Under the pieces are notes generated by a model that searched no databases, was not told the DNA's origin, and saw only the letters and a list, made by a program, of their open reading frames with translations. A stretch of 62,233 nt of DNA, taken from assembly GCA_030148085.1 (NCBI GenBank), contig JASBUF010000008.1, forward strand, positions 1 through 62,233, given 5' to 3'. Shown piece after piece: positions 1-10,696 of this stretch. This DNA is from Methylophaga sp. (GTDB lineage: Bacteria > Pseudomonadota > Gammaproteobacteria > Nitrosococcales > Methylophagaceae). Both the position numbers and the translations under genes were made by a program. How positions within the stretch are numbered: the stretch's first letter is position 1; the number at the start of each line of letters is the position of its first letter.

Positions 1-411
1 GTTAATACCAATCATCATCGACTCACGGGCGATCCGACACAAACGCTGAGCAAGGATGGAGGTCTGGCCGACGTGAAACATCTTACTGGTATCGCCGTGA
101 TAACCGTCTTTGATCACAGTGACATCTATATTGATGATGTCGCCATCCTTGAGTTTCTTGTCACCGGGGATGCCATGACAAATTACGTGGTTGACTGAAG
201 TACAGATGGACTTGGGAAAACCATGGTAGTTCAGAGGGGCTGGTATGGCTTCTAAATCATTGACGATATAGTCGTGACAAATTTGATTGAGCTCATCTGT
301 AGTGATGCCGGCCTTGACGTGTGGCGTGATCATCATCAACACATCGGCGGCCAGTTGACCAGCAACACGCATTTTTTCGATTCCATCTGCAGTTTTAATA
401 CTGACAGCCAT
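1..411 (-). CDS. map: Methionine aminopeptidase type I (3' part missing, cut by window edge)
   Basis: Removes the initiator methionine from nascent proteins in the cytosol. The 137 visible codons start at the ATG at 411 and run off the left edge. They read as the N-terminal half of a type I MetAP: residues 61-82 contain the NYHGFPKS and CHGIP motifs with conserved His79. The first two metal ligands are visible as Asp96 (NIDVT) and Asp107 (GDTSKMF). The remaining ligands (one His, two Glu) lie outside the window. It is divergent from rpsB, the usual arrangement in Gammaproteobacteria. Identification is firm; whether the gene is intact cannot be seen. Confidence 0.96.
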   Translation of the reverse strand, partial: MAVSIKTADGIEKMRVAGQLAADVLMMITPHVKAGITTDELNQICHDYIVNDLEAIPAPLNYHGFPKSICTSVNHVICHGIPGDKKLKDGDIINIDVTVIKDGYHGDTSKMFHVGQTSILAQRLCRIARESMMIGIN

Positions 412-517
412 GTAAAATTCCTGCTTGGTTAAACATCATCAGCCCATAGTTTGCCGTAAATCCAGACGACTAACCAGTGATGCGTTAAGCCTTAAACAAG
501 ATGTTGATGATCCGACT

Positions 518-547
518 TTGTTTTAGCAGCTAATTGTGGAATAATAT
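518..547 (+). promoter_or_regulatory. Putative sigma-70 promoter of rpsB-tsf
   Basis: TTGTTT at 518-523 and TAATAT at 542-547 are separated by 18 bp. The -10 box is followed at once by the GC-rich stretch GCGCGCCC, the kind of discriminator associated with stringent control of ribosomal promoters. Transcription would start near 554, giving a leader of about 115 nt that includes the two hairpins before rpsB. Assigned by eye only. Confidence 0.55.
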
Positions 548-586
548 GCGCGCCCGTGAGAGGGCAAAATCACACATGTGCCGGCA

Positions 587-654
587 CAGTTGTCGGGGTG
601 CTGTCGATAAGACTCGAACAGTCGACAACTGGGGTACGTGGAGGATAAACCCCA
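587..654 (+). promoter_or_regulatory. rpsB mRNA leader: two hairpins, likely S2 autoregulatory element
   Basis: A 9-bp perfect stem pairs 587-595 (CAGTTGTCG) with 623-631. Inside it a second helix pairs 601-607 with 614-621, with one bulged A. Next to it, TGGGGT at 630-635 can pair with ACCCCA at 649-654 (mutually exclusive with the last base of the first stem). The ribosome binding site AAAGG (660-664) follows directly. In gammaproteobacteria S2 is known to repress rpsB-tsf through its own leader, and this structure sits where that element belongs. Function is inferred from position and pairing. Confidence 0.6.
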
Positions 655-671
655 TATTTAAAGGTATAAAC

Positions 672-1424
672 ATGGCTAAAACAACTATGCGCCAAATGCT
701 CGAAGCAGGCGTACACTTCGGTCACCAAACCCGCTACTGGAACCCAAAAATGGGTCCTTACATCTTTGGTAAGCGTAACAACATTCATATCATCAACTTG
801 GAACAAAGTCTGCCTTTGTTCAACGATGCGTTGAACTTCGTCAGCAAACTGGCTTCCAAAAAAGGTCGTATCCTGTTCGTTGGTACTAAACGTGCCGCTC
901 AGGACGCTATCCGTGAAGATGCAGAACGCGCAGGTATGCCGTTTGTTAACCGCCGTTGGTTAGGCGGTATGCTGACTAACTTCCAAACAGTTCGTCAGTC
1001 AATCAAACGTCTGGAAAACATTCAGGAAATGATCGATTCAGGTAAAACTGACGGTCTGAAAAAGAAAGAAATCCTGGATCTGACCCGTGAACAGGAAAAG
1101 CTGGAAAAGAGCATCGGTGGTATCCGTAAAATGGGTGGCCTGCCTGATGCGATGTTCGTGATTGACGTTGACCACGAGCGTATTGCAGTGAAAGAAGCGC
1201 AAAAACTGGGTATCCCAGTTATTGCTGTGGTTGATAGTAACAGTAATCCTGAAGGGGTAGATTACGTTATTCCTGGTAATGACGACTCCATGCGTGCGAT
1301 TCGTCTGTACACTGCCAACATTGCAGATGCCATTCTGGAAGGTCGTGCTTCTGTTACTACTGCAGATGCAAACGAAGAATTTGTAGAAGTTGCTGAAAAC
1401 AGTGCTGAACAAGCTGGCGAGTAA
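672..1424 (+). CDS. rpsB: 30S ribosomal protein S2
   Basis: Structural protein of the small ribosomal subunit, 250 aa, the normal length. The S2 family motif [12 protein letters not shown] is at residues 9-20, [11 protein letters not shown] at about 94-104, and the conserved [12 protein letters not shown] segment near 155. An upstream in-frame ATG at 534 would add 46 residues unlike any S2, so the start is the ATG at 672, preceded by AAAGG at 660-664. It forms an operon with tsf, separated by 109 bp that hold an attenuator-like hairpin. Confidence 0.99.
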   Translation: MAKTTMRQMLEAGVHFGHQTRYWNPKMGPYIFGKRNNIHIINLEQSLPLFNDALNFVSKLASKKGRILFVGTKRAAQDAIREDAERAGMPFVNRRWLGGMLTNFQTVRQSIKRLENIQEMIDSGKTDGLKKKEILDLTREQEKLEKSIGGIRKMGGLPDAMFVIDVDHERIAVKEAQKLGIPVIAVVDSNSNPEGVDYVIPGNDDSMRAIRLYTANIADAILEGRASVTTADANEEFVEVAENSAEQAGE

Positions 1425-1443
1425 TCTCTACTGACAAACTCAG

Positions 1444-1470
1444 CAGGCTCGTCCGCAAGGGGCGGGCCTG
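1444..1470 (+). terminator. rpsB-tsf intergenic hairpin (attenuator-like)
   Basis: An 11-bp stem (1444-1454 with 1460-1470, two G-U pairs) closes a 5-nt loop. It is followed by TGTTGTAT, a poor U-tract. This suggests partial termination or mRNA stabilisation rather than a strong stop, which would let S2 exceed or match EF-Ts output. tsf must be read through it, as no clear promoter is visible in the remaining gap. Confidence 0.5.
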
Positions 1471-1533
1471 TGTTGTATATGTGGTCTGGAATTAGCAGGC
1501 CGTCATAAAAAACAGATTTGAAGGGTTAGAACA

Positions 1534-2412
1534 ATGGCAATTACTGCAGCATTAGTTAAAGAACTGCGTGAGCGTACTGGCTCAGGCATGATGGAGTGCA
1601 AAAAAGCACTGGTTGAAGCAAACGGCGATATCGAATTAGCAATTGAAGAAATGCGTAAAGCGGGTCTGGCGAAAGCAGACAAGAAAGCGGATCGCATTGC
1701 TGCTGAAGGCATTATCGCGATTGAAGTCAGCAGCGATGGCAAAACTGCCGTCATGCTGGAAGTTAACTCAGAAACTGACTTTGTTGCCAAAGCTGACGAT
1801 TTCGTTACTTTTGTTAACGAAGTGGCGCAAAAAACCCTGGCAGCTCAACCAGCTGATCTGGATGCGCTGAAAGCGTTAACTCTGGATTCTGGCGACACTG
1901 TTGAAACCAAGCGTCAAGCGCTGGTGGCTAAAATCGGTGAAAACATTCAGGTTCGTCGTTTCACTATCATGACCTCTGAAGGTCAGATTGGTTTTTACCG
2001 TCACGGTGATCGTATCGGTACCATGGTTGCACTGAACGGTGGTGATGTTGAGCTGGCAAAAGATCTGGCAATGCATGTAGCTGCAAACCGTCCACAAGCG
2101 GTATCTGCGGCTGAACTGCCACAAGAACTGCTGGACAAAGAGCGTGACATCGTTGCTACTCAAGCCAAAGACAGTGGTAAGCCTGACAACATCATCGAAA
2201 AAATGATCGAAGGCCGTATGGCTAAATTCGTCAACGAAATCAGCCTGCTGGGTCAAGCTTTCGTTAAAGATCCTGACACCACTGTAGAAAAACTGGTTAA
2301 ACAAGCTGGCGCTTCTGTTGAAGGTTTTGCCTTCTTTGAAGTGGGTGAAGGTATCGAGAAAGCTGAAGATAACTTTGCCGAAGAAGTTATGGCTCAAGCC
2401 AGAGGTAAGTAA
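1534..2412 (+). CDS. tsf: Elongation factor Ts
   Basis: Guanine nucleotide exchange factor that regenerates EF-Tu-GTP in the cytosol. It is 292 aa, close to the usual bacterial length. The N-terminal UBA-like module contains [16 protein letters not shown] (residues 11-26), and the EF-Tu contact motif TDFVAK lies at 81-86. It follows rpsB, as in nearly all bacteria. A 305-codon antisense reading frame crosses this gene and pyrH but is a shadow. Confidence 0.99.
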   Translation: MAITAALVKELRERTGSGMMECKKALVEANGDIELAIEEMRKAGLAKADKKADRIAAEGIIAIEVSSDGKTAVMLEVNSETDFVAKADDFVTFVNEVAQKTLAAQPADLDALKALTLDSGDTVETKRQALVAKIGENIQVRRFTIMTSEGQIGFYRHGDRIGTMVALNGGDVELAKDLAMHVAANRPQAVSAAELPQELLDKERDIVATQAKDSGKPDNIIEKMIEGRMAKFVNEISLLGQAFVKDPDTTVEKLVKQAGASVEGFAFFEVGEGIEKAEDNFAEEVMAQARGK

Positions 2413-3141
<729 letters not shown>

Positions 3142-3149
3142 GACGGATC

Positions 3150-3707
3150 ATGATCGAAGATATTAAAAAAGACGCTTCCGAGCGTATGAAAAAAAGCGTA
3201 GCGGCTCTGGGTACTTCTTTGGCTAAGATTCGTGCTGGCCGTGCTCACACCAGTCTGCTGGATCATCTCCATGTGTCTTATTACGGTTCAGACGTACCGT
3301 TAAGCCAGGTTGCTAACGTCGGTGTTGAAGACTCCCGTACCTTGGTGGTGACACCTTGGGAAAAAGACATGGTGTCTGTTATCGAAAAAGCGATTATGAC
3401 TTCTGATCTGGGTGTGAACCCGATGAGTGCAGGCTTGACGATCCGTATTCCGATTCCAGCACTGACGGAAGAACGCCGTCGCGATTTGGTGAAAGTCGCT
3501 AAATCAGAAGCAGAAAACGCTCGCGTAGCAGTTCGTAACATCCGCCGTGATGCCAACAGTACTTTGAAAGAATTGCTGAAAGAAAAAGAAATCTCTGAAG
3601 ACGAGCAACGTGGTGCTGAAGATGACGTTCAGAAGCTGACGGATGCGACAATCAAGGAAATCGATCAGGTTCTGGCTGATAAAGAAGTGGATCTGATGGA
3701 AGTGTAA
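3150..3707 (+). CDS. frr: Ribosome recycling factor
   Basis: Splits post-termination ribosomes together with EF-G. At 185 aa it has exactly the standard length. The three-helix bundle sequence is recognisable: MKKSVAAL and the KIRAGRAH motif near residues 26-33, and the VRNIRRDAN signature near 128-136. It begins 8 bp after pyrH with GGACGGA as ribosome binding site. Its stop codon lies inside a perfect inverted repeat. Confidence 0.99.
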   Translation: MIEDIKKDASERMKKSVAALGTSLAKIRAGRAHTSLLDHLHVSYYGSDVPLSQVANVGVEDSRTLVVTPWEKDMVSVIEKAIMTSDLGVNPMSAGLTIRIPIPALTEERRRDLVKVAKSEAENARVAVRNIRRDANSTLKELLKEKEISEDEQRGAEDDVQKLTDATIKEIDQVLADKEVDLMEV

Positions 3708-3724
3708 CCAGCCTGGTTACACTT
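3700..3724 (+). terminator. Hairpin across the frr stop codon
   Basis: An 11-bp perfect stem pairs 3700-3710 with 3714-3724 around a 3-nt GCC loop and includes the frr TAA. The downstream run TCGTTTAATG is only weakly U-rich. It may act as a partial terminator or an RNA stabiliser between frr and uppS, whose start codon is 7 bp further on. Confidence 0.5.
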
Positions 3725-3731
3725 TCGTTTA

Positions 3732-4487
3732 ATGACACTCGCCATGAGTGGTCAGACAGTCTCTATTCCGAAACACATTGCTATCATCATGGATGGCAAT
3801 GGTCGTTGGGCTAAACAGCGTCTCCAACCTCGTTTCATGGGCCACCGTGCCGGGGTCAAAGCAGTAGAAGGTATCGTCAAGCACTGCGCGCAGCGTGGCG
3901 TTGAAGTCCTGAGTCTGTTTGCGTTCAGCAGTGAAAACTGGCGTAGACCGGGTAAGGAAGTTTCTCTGTTGATGGAACTCTTCAGTCACGCACTGAAGAA
4001 TCAGGTCAAAAAACTTCACGATAACAATATCAAACTGCAGATCATCGGCGATATCGATCGCTTTTCTGAATCCCTGCAACAACAAATCTATCTGGCACAG
4101 CAACTCACCAAAGACAATACTGGGCTGACTCTAAATATTGCGGCCAATTATGGTGGACGTTGGGATATTACCCAGTCCGTACAGCAGTTGGCCAGACAGG
4201 TAGCTGCCGGGACGCTTGATGCGGATGCAATCAGCGAAGAACTCATCAATGCGCATTTGAGTACGGCGTCTTTGCCTGAGCCGGACCTGTTTATCCGTAC
4301 CGGTGGTGAAGAGCGCGTCAGTAACTTTCTCTTATGGCAGATGGCCTATACCGAATTCTACTTTACCGATGTGTTGTGGCCGGAGTTCGATGCCGGGCAA
4401 CTGGATCGCGCGATAAATTCATTCACACATCGTGAACGCCGTTTTGGGCGCACCTCTGAACAACTTCAGGATAAACCGGATGCTTAA
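3732..4487 (+). CDS. uppS: Isoprenyl (undecaprenyl) diphosphate synthase
   Basis: Condenses isopentenyl diphosphate units onto farnesyl diphosphate to make the C55 lipid carrier for peptidoglycan and O-antigen. 251 aa. The cis-prenyltransferase motif IIMDGNGRWAKQR is at residues 18-30 with catalytic Asp21, followed by GHRAG at 37-41. The second substrate motif RTGGEERVSNFLLWQ lies near residue 190. No convincing ribosome binding site precedes the ATG at 3732 or the alternative at 3744. The last 8 nt overlap cdsA. Confidence 0.97.
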   Translation: MTLAMSGQTVSIPKHIAIIMDGNGRWAKQRLQPRFMGHRAGVKAVEGIVKHCAQRGVEVLSLFAFSSENWRRPGKEVSLLMELFSHALKNQVKKLHDNNIKLQIIGDIDRFSESLQQQIYLAQQLTKDNTGLTLNIAANYGGRWDITQSVQQLARQVAAGTLDADAISEELINAHLSTASLPEPDLFIRTGGEERVSNFLLWQMAYTEFYFTDVLWPEFDAGQLDRAINSFTHRERRFGRTSEQLQDKPDA

Positions 4488-5304
4488 ACAGCGTTTAATA
4501 ACGGCGGCCGTGCTGATTCCTTTGGTAGTTTGGGCCATACTGGCCTTACCTAGCAAGATAGTCTTAGTTTTGTTCACTGCCGTGGCTGGCCTCGCGGCCT
4601 GGGAGTGGCTGTGCTTAATTAATATCAAGTCGACCAGCAACAAGCTGCTTTCATTAGCCTGTGTCGTTGCTGCCGGCATAGCAATGGGATTATTGGCTCC
4701 ACCTGTTTGGGTATTGTCCGTTACGGCACTGATTTGGTTGTTAGCAACGCTGCTGGTGATGTTCTTCGCTCATCGACCTTTGTCTTCGGCGCTTGCCCGC
4801 TTATTTCAAGCTCCCTGGTTTGCGGTGTTAAGCATGGTGCTGATTCTAAGTGGTTTTGTGATAACGGCGACGTTGCTGCATAGTCACTGGCCGCAAGGGC
4901 CGGCTTTACTGCTTTATGTCATGGTGACCGTCTGGCTGGCCGATACCGGCGGCTATTTTGCCGGTAAACGTTTTGGCAAAACCAAACTGGCTACCGCCAT
5001 CAGCCCGAATAAAACCTGGGAAGGTGTGGCAGGTGCACAAGTGCTGGCGCTGATCTGGGCATTGCTATTCTTTTATACAGTTGGCGGGCTCAGCTTGGGT
5101 ATCATTCAGTGGTTAGTATTAACCGCCTTTATTGTGATGATTTCCGTTGTTGGCGATTTGCTCGAAAGTGTATTTAAGCGCTGTTTTGATAAGAAAGACA
5201 GCGGTCAGTTATTGCCGGGACATGGCGGTATGCTGGATCGCGTTGATAGTCTGCTGGCAGCGGTGCCAGTTTTTGTAGGTAGTCTGGTGGTCCTCGGGGC
5301 GTAG
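4480..5304 (+). CDS. cdsA: Phosphatidate cytidylyltransferase (CDP-diglyceride synthase)
   Basis: Makes CDP-diacylglycerol from phosphatidic acid and CTP at the inner membrane, feeding all phospholipid synthesis. 274 aa with about eight hydrophobic segments. The family signature [21 protein letters not shown] lies near residues 228-248. An in-frame ATG at 4432 would place the first 16 residues deep inside uppS and has no family likeness. The ATG at 4480 gives the usual MLKQRLITA start and an 8-nt overlap with uppS. Confidence 0.97.
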   Translation: MLKQRLITAAVLIPLVVWAILALPSKIVLVLFTAVAGLAAWEWLCLINIKSTSNKLLSLACVVAAGIAMGLLAPPVWVLSVTALIWLLATLLVMFFAHRPLSSALARLFQAPWFAVLSMVLILSGFVITATLLHSHWPQGPALLLYVMVTVWLADTGGYFAGKRFGKTKLATAISPNKTWEGVAGAQVLALIWALLFFYTVGGLSLGIIQWLVLTAFIVMISVVGDLLESVFKRCFDKKDSGQLLPGHGGMLDRVDSLLAAVPVFVGSLVVLGA

Positions 5305-5305
5305 G

Positions 5306-6481
5306 ATGAAAGCAGTAACAATTCTGGGATCAACAGGATCGATTGGCGTCAGTACTTTGGATGTGCTGGCACGTCACCCTGACAAATTCCGTGTTTTTGC
5401 ATTAACCGCGAATGGCTCGGTAGACACCATGCTGCAGCAATGTCAGCAGTACCGCCCGAATTATGCCGTGATGTTGGATCACGATGCTGCGACAAAATTG
5501 GAGCGGCGTCTAGCTCAAACAGAATGCCAAACCCAAGTACTGGCTGGTGAAGAGGCATTGCAACAGGTTGCAAGTAGCGATGAGACTGATTACGTCGTCG
5601 CTGCGATTGTCGGTGCTGCAGGATTATTACCGACCTTAGCTGCCGCACGCAGTGGCAAACGCATCCTGCTTGCCAATAAAGAAGCCTTAGTCATGAGTGG
5701 TGCGCTGTTTATGCGCGAGGTCATCCATAATCAGGCGACTTTATTGCCGGTAGACAGCGAGCACAACGCGATCTGGCAATGCATGCCCGTTGCCGGTGAG
5801 CAGCGTTATGAGTTTGAAGGCAAAGGCGTTCGACGGATTATTCTGACGGCATCAGGCGGTCCTTTTCGGGATGCTGACTTAGCTTCACTGGAGCATGTTA
5901 CACCCGAGCAGGCGGTGGCTCACCCGAACTGGTCGATGGGACAGAAGATCTCGGTCGACTCAGCGACGATGATGAACAAGGGGCTTGAAGTGATTGAAGC
6001 CCACTGGTTATTCGGACTGCAAAGTAGCCAGATTGATGTCGTTCTTCACCGTCAGAGTATTATTCATTCGATGGTCGACTATGACGATGGTTCGGTATTA
6101 GCGCAGATGGGAAACCCGGATATGCGCACACCCATTGCTAACACATTGGCCTGGCCAGAGCGTATCGACTCCGGTGTTGAACCGTTGGATCTGGTGGCGG
6201 CGGGACGACTGGATTTTGCAAAAGCAGACTTTGAACGTTTCCCTTGTTTAGATCTGGCCTATCAGGCTTTGGATGCCGGTGGCACCAGTACGGCTATTCT
6301 TAACGCTGCAAATGAAGTTGCCGTGGCGGCATTTCTGGCTCGGCAAATCAAGTTCACTGATATTGCCAAGGTGATTGACCAGGTATTGAATAAACTACCA
6401 TCCAACCAAGCCGACTCGCTGGAGCAAGTTCTGGCAGATGATGCCGCTGCCCGCAGATTGGCGGTGGAACTCACGGCCTGA
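5306..6481 (+). CDS. dxr: 1-deoxy-D-xylulose 5-phosphate reductoisomerase
   Basis: Second enzyme of the MEP isoprenoid pathway, converting DXP to 2-C-methyl-D-erythritol 4-phosphate with NADPH. 391 aa. The NADPH-binding loop GSTGSIG is at 8-14, LLANKEALV near 120, ILTASGGPF near 180, and [20 protein letters not shown] near 209-228 supplies metal and substrate ligands. It starts 1 bp after cdsA. The first enzyme of the pathway, Dxs, is encoded at 43.5-45.3 kb in this window. Confidence 0.98.
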   Translation: MKAVTILGSTGSIGVSTLDVLARHPDKFRVFALTANGSVDTMLQQCQQYRPNYAVMLDHDAATKLERRLAQTECQTQVLAGEEALQQVASSDETDYVVAAIVGAAGLLPTLAAARSGKRILLANKEALVMSGALFMREVIHNQATLLPVDSEHNAIWQCMPVAGEQRYEFEGKGVRRIILTASGGPFRDADLASLEHVTPEQAVAHPNWSMGQKISVDSATMMNKGLEVIEAHWLFGLQSSQIDVVLHRQSIIHSMVDYDDGSVLAQMGNPDMRTPIANTLAWPERIDSGVEPLDLVAAGRLDFAKADFERFPCLDLAYQALDAGGTSTAILNAANEVAVAAFLARQIKFTDIAKVIDQVLNKLPSNQADSLEQVLADDAAARRLAVELTA

Positions 6482-7818
6482 TGCAGTCTTTGTTCTTTTT
6501 CCTTGTTGCACTTGCCGTATTAATCGTTATTCATGAATACGGTCATTTCTGGGTCGCACGTCGTTGTGGCGTAAAGGTACTACGCTTTTCTGTCGGCTTT
6601 GGTAAACCGTTGTGGCGTTATGTCGACAAGACCGGCACAGAGTTTGTGCTTGCACCGTTTCCGCTCGGTGGCTACGTGAAGATGCTGGACGAACGTGAAG
6701 CGGAGGTAGCCGAGCAGGATAAAGAGCGTGCCTTCAACCGGCAGAGTCTGGCGAAACGTTCAGCCATTGTTGTCGCAGGCCCTGTTGCCAACCTATTGTT
6801 TGCCATCTTGGCTTACTGGCTATTATTTATCACCGGGATACCGGGTATTAAGCCGGTAATTGAGCAGGTTGAAACCGATTCCGTTGCATGGCAATCAGGG
6901 CTATTAGCCGGCGATGAAATCACCCAGGTGGACGGGCGGGCGACGCCGACTTGGAATAGTGTGTTTAAAGCTTTGCTGTTACATGTTGAACAGGGGTCAA
7001 CAGCGACAGTAGATGTGCTTTCAGGTGGAACGGTAAAAACCGTGACACTGACATTACCACAACTGGATCTCAGCAAGGCCGGGCAACTATTAACACAATT
7101 AGGCGTGACACCTCTGCGACCGGAATTGGCACCGGTACTTGGCCAGATTATCGATGAATCGCCAGCGAGCAAGGCCGGCTTGAGAGTTGGTGACACACTT
7201 ATAGCAGCCAACGGTGTGTCTCTGAACAGCTGGAACCAGTGGGTAGAATTGATACAGGGAAAAGCCGATCAGGTGCTGACGATCACTGTCGAACGTCAGG
7301 GGGAGTATGTCGAGCTGCAACTGATGCCAGTCGCTGGTGAAGATGGTAAGGGTCGAATTGGCGCGGCTGTTGATGTTGATAACAGTGAGTTACCCGTTGA
7401 GCTGCAGGCTGAGCTACGTTTTGGTCCATTGGCTGCACTGCAGGAAGCAGTGATTCAGACCTGGCTGTTTACCAGTTCAACACTGAAAAGTCTGTGGGGA
7501 ATGCTGACGGGCAATGTGTCGACCGAAAACCTGGGGGGACCCATCAGCATTGCCCAGATCGCGGGCAGTTCAGCGGAGCAGGGCTTTATCAGTTTTGTCA
7601 GTTTTCTGGCGATGATTAGTATTACCTTGGGCATATTGAATCTTTTGCCTATTCCAATGCTTGATGGGGGACATCTGGCGCTGTTTTTAATGGAAGCTAT
7701 TCGCGGTAAACCGGTACCCGAAAATATTCAAATAAAAGGGCAGCAGATAGGATTGTTTCTGTTGCTGATGCTAATGTTTCTGGCCTTCTTCAACGATTTA
7801 TCAAGACTGTTTGGATAA
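6481..7818 (+). CDS. rseP: Site-2 protease RseP (sigma-E regulator)
   Basis: Intramembrane zinc protease that cleaves the anti-sigma factor RseA in the envelope stress response and clears signal peptides. 445 aa. The zinc site HEYGH is at 18-22 in the first membrane helix, and the third ligand motif MLDGG is at 393-397. Two PDZ domains lie between (roughly 115-200 and 205-290). The TGATG junction with dxr overlaps by one base. Its position before bamA links the protease to outer-membrane assembly. Confidence 0.98.
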   Translation: MQSLFFFLVALAVLIVIHEYGHFWVARRCGVKVLRFSVGFGKPLWRYVDKTGTEFVLAPFPLGGYVKMLDEREAEVAEQDKERAFNRQSLAKRSAIVVAGPVANLLFAILAYWLLFITGIPGIKPVIEQVETDSVAWQSGLLAGDEITQVDGRATPTWNSVFKALLLHVEQGSTATVDVLSGGTVKTVTLTLPQLDLSKAGQLLTQLGVTPLRPELAPVLGQIIDESPASKAGLRVGDTLIAANGVSLNSWNQWVELIQGKADQVLTITVERQGEYVELQLMPVAGEDGKGRIGAAVDVDNSELPVELQAELRFGPLAALQEAVIQTWLFTSSTLKSLWGMLTGNVSTENLGGPISIAQIAGSSAEQGFISFVSFLAMISITLGILNLLPIPMLDGGHLALFLMEAIRGKPVPENIQIKGQQIGLFLLLMLMFLAFFNDLSRLFG

Positions 7819-7875
7819 TGCCGCCTTTGCAGGTACACTTACACTTTCGTCGACGGATCGTTAGTACTGACTACA

Positions 7876-10158
7876 ATGAAAAAAATACTGCAGTTATTGG
7901 TCATGCTTGGCCTTACATCGGTAGCCTGGGCTGAGACTTTCACTATTGAGGATATACGGGTAGAGGGCTTGCAGCGGATTTCAGCAGGTACCGTGTTCAA
8001 CTACCTTCCGGTAAAAGTCGGCGATGAAATGACCGACAATGATGCCCGCGGCATCATCCGTTCCCTGTTTAAATCCAAGTACTTTAATGACGTGCAGGTC
8101 GAGCAAGACGGTAACGTGCTGGTTATTAAAGTGCAGGAAAGGCCAGCCATTTCCAGTATTGAACTGGTCGGTAATAAGGATATGGACTCAGCCGAGCTGC
8201 TTAAGTCCTTGCGTGAAATCGGGTTTGGTGAAGGTCAGGTTTTTGAGCAGGCCATGCTGGAAAAAGTGGAACTGGAGCTGGAACGTCAGTACTTCAGTCG
8301 CGGTAAATACGGCGTAGCGATCGAGTCTGAAGTCACACCGTTATCACGCAACCGAGTCGCTATCCGTATCACCATGGCTGAGGGTGTGGTTGCGACCATC
8401 AAAGACATCAACATCGTTGGTAATCACTCGTTTGAGCAAGAAGAGCTGATGACAGAGTTTCAGACGACAACGGGTAGCCTGTTATCGTTTATTACGAAGG
8501 ATAATCAATATTCCCGCCAGAAACTTTCGGCGGATCTGGAAACCCTGCGTTCCTTTTACCTGGATCGTGGTTTTGTTGACTTCACAGTAGAGTCCACGCA
8601 GGTTTCTATCAGTGACGATAAGAAAAGCATGTTTATCACCATCAATATTACCGAAGGTGATAAATACAAAATCAATGAAGTTCGCCTGGCCGGTAATCTG
8701 ATTGTGCCAGAAGAAGATCTGTTTCAACTGGTCACGATCAAACGTAATTCCGTCTTTTCCCGTAAAGCGATTACCAAGAGCACGGAGAATCTGACTAATC
8801 GTCTGGGTAATGATGGTTATGCTTTTGCCAACGTCAATGCGGTGCCGGAAATTGACCGTGAAGCCCAAGAAGTCAATCTGACTTTCTTTGTGGATCCGGG
8901 ACGTCGTGCTTATGTCCGTCGCATTAATATTTCAGGTAACAGTAAAACCCGTGATGAAGTGCTTCGCCGTGAGTTCCGTCAGCAGGAGTCAGCGTGGATT
9001 TCGACTGAAAAAGTGGAGCAGTCTAAAGCTCGCGTCTCACGTCTGGGTTATTTTGAAAACGTGAACGTAGAAACCATTCCTGTTGCTGGTGTTCAGGATC
9101 AGGTTGATCTGGACTTTAGTGTTAGTGAAACACCCTCGGGCAGCTTATCTGCAGGTATCGGTTTTTCGCAGTCAGACGGTCTTATTTTCAATGCTAATGT
9201 GACCCAGAAAAACTTCCTTGGTAGTGGTAAGCATATCCGTTTCGGTTTTAATAACAGCAGTATCAATACAGTTTATAGCTTTGGCTACACTAACCCATTT
9301 GTCACAGTTGATGGCATCAGCCAGGGCTTTAATGCCTACTACCGTGAAACCGATGCCGATGAAGCGAATATCGCGCGTTATACTCTGGATGCTTTCGGTG
9401 GTGATATTACTTTCGGTGTACCGATTTCGGAAGAAAATCGTATCGATGTGGGGCTAGGCTATGAGCATACCCAGATTGATCTACCGAGTCTGGCTAGTGA
9501 ACGGGTAAACCGATATGAAGAGTACATTGAACGTGAGGGCGATACCTTTGATACTGTGACCTTGAATCTGGGCTGGTCCAGTGATAACCGTGACAATGCC
9601 TTGTTGCCTACCAGTGGCATTTCCCAAAGTCTTAATGCTGAAGTCGCGGTGCCAGGCCCTTCATTGCAGTTCTATAAACTGCGTTATAAAGCGAATGCGT
9701 ATCGGCCGATCAGTGACTCTCTGACTTTTGCGCTTAGAGGTGAGTTTGGTTATGGTGACGCTTATGGTGATACCGAGGAGTACCCATTCTTCCAAAACTT
9801 TTATGCTGGCGGTATCCGTAGCGTAAGGGGCTTCCAGGCTAATACGCTCGGTGTAAGAGAGGATGATGAACCGTTGGGTGGTAACTTAATGGTCACCGGC
9901 GGTGCTGAAATTATCTTCCCGGTACCATTTATGGAAAAATCGCTGAAATCTTTCCGCCTGAGTGCATTCACAGATTTCGGTAACGTGTATGATGTCGACC
10001 AGGATTTTGATGCCGGCCTGCTGCGTTACTCTGCAGGTCTTTCCGCTATCTGGATTTCACCATTTGGTGCAATGTCTTTCAGTATAGCGGCTCCGTTGAA
10101 GAAAGAAGACGGGGATGAAACCGAGGCATTCCAATTCTCGTTAGGATCGACGTTTTAA
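7876..10158 (+). CDS. bamA: Outer membrane protein assembly factor BamA
   Basis: Core of the BAM complex that inserts beta-barrel proteins into the outer membrane. 760 aa. A signal peptide is cleaved after SVAWA (residues 1-19). Five POTRA repeats fill about 20-425, followed by a 16-strand barrel ending in an aromatic residue (Phe760). The barrel-lid motif VRGF is at 650-653. It follows rseP by 57 bp and precedes skp, the standard order. Confidence 0.98.
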   Translation: MKKILQLLVMLGLTSVAWAETFTIEDIRVEGLQRISAGTVFNYLPVKVGDEMTDNDARGIIRSLFKSKYFNDVQVEQDGNVLVIKVQERPAISSIELVGNKDMDSAELLKSLREIGFGEGQVFEQAMLEKVELELERQYFSRGKYGVAIESEVTPLSRNRVAIRITMAEGVVATIKDINIVGNHSFEQEELMTEFQTTTGSLLSFITKDNQYSRQKLSADLETLRSFYLDRGFVDFTVESTQVSISDDKKSMFITINITEGDKYKINEVRLAGNLIVPEEDLFQLVTIKRNSVFSRKAITKSTENLTNRLGNDGYAFANVNAVPEIDREAQEVNLTFFVDPGRRAYVRRINISGNSKTRDEVLRREFRQQESAWISTEKVEQSKARVSRLGYFENVNVETIPVAGVQDQVDLDFSVSETPSGSLSAGIGFSQSDGLIFNANVTQKNFLGSGKHIRFGFNNSSINTVYSFGYTNPFVTVDGISQGFNAYYRETDADEANIARYTLDAFGGDITFGVPISEENRIDVGLGYEHTQIDLPSLASERVNRYEEYIEREGDTFDTVTLNLGWSSDNRDNALLPTSGISQSLNAEVAVPGPSLQFYKLRYKANAYRPISDSLTFALRGEFGYGDAYGDTEEYPFFQNFYAGGIRSVRGFQANTLGVREDDEPLGGNLMVTGGAEIIFPVPFMEKSLKSFRLSAFTDFGNVYDVDQDFDAGLLRYSAGLSAIWISPFGAMSFSIAAPLKKEDGDETEAFQFSLGSTF

Positions 10159-10177
10159 TTAACTATTGGAGTTGAGT

Positions 10178-10687
10178 GTGAAAAAAATGAAGTTTATTTG
10201 GCTGTTGTTTGCCTTGATGATCGCTGCTCCTGCCAGTTATGCGGCAGAGTTGAAAATCGGTGTCGTCAATGCGGGTGTCGTGCTGGATAAATCTCCCCAG
10301 AAAGCGGCTGCATTAGCCCGTCTGGAGAAAGAGTTCGCTTCCAGAAGTCAATCACTGGAGGCCAAGCATAAAGCACTACGTGCTGCACAGGAAAAATTAA
10401 GCAAAGACGGTGCGATCCTGAGTGCTGAGCAGCGTCGTGACAAAGAACGCGACATTCTCAGCGATCAACGTGATCTGCAACGTCTGCAGGATGAGTACAG
10501 TGAAGATCTGTCTATCCGTCGTAATGAAGAATTGCGCAAGCTGGAAAAAGATATTGCTGAGACCATTGTTGATCTGGCTAAGAAAGAGTCATTTGACATG
10601 ATTCTGTATCAAGGTGTGATTTTTGCCAGCGATAAGGTTGATCTGACCGATAAAGTCCTGGAAATGCTGAAAGCGAAATCAAAATAG
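10178..10687 (+). CDS. skp: Periplasmic chaperone Skp/OmpH
   Basis: Trimeric periplasmic holdase that carries unfolded outer-membrane proteins to BamA. 169 aa. A signal peptide ends at ASYA-AEL near residue 22. The middle (about 50-120) is charged and coiled-coil-like, as in the Skp tentacles. A TTG at 10166 is in frame but is itself part of the ribosome binding site (GGAG at 10168-10171), so the GTG at 10178, spaced 6 nt, is preferred; an ATG at 10187 is also possible. Confidence 0.93.
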   Translation: MKKMKFIWLLFALMIAAPASYAAELKIGVVNAGVVLDKSPQKAAALARLEKEFASRSQSLEAKHKALRAAQEKLSKDGAILSAEQRRDKERDILSDQRDLQRLQDEYSEDLSIRRNEELRKLEKDIAETIVDLAKKESFDMILYQGVIFASDKVDLTDKVLEMLKAKSK

Positions 10688-10696
10688 AGCTGACGC

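Noticed and set aside
534-671. N-terminal extension of rpsB from ATG 534
   Set aside because: It would translate the promoter and leader hairpins; S2 proteins start at [10 protein letters not shown]-like sequence at 672.
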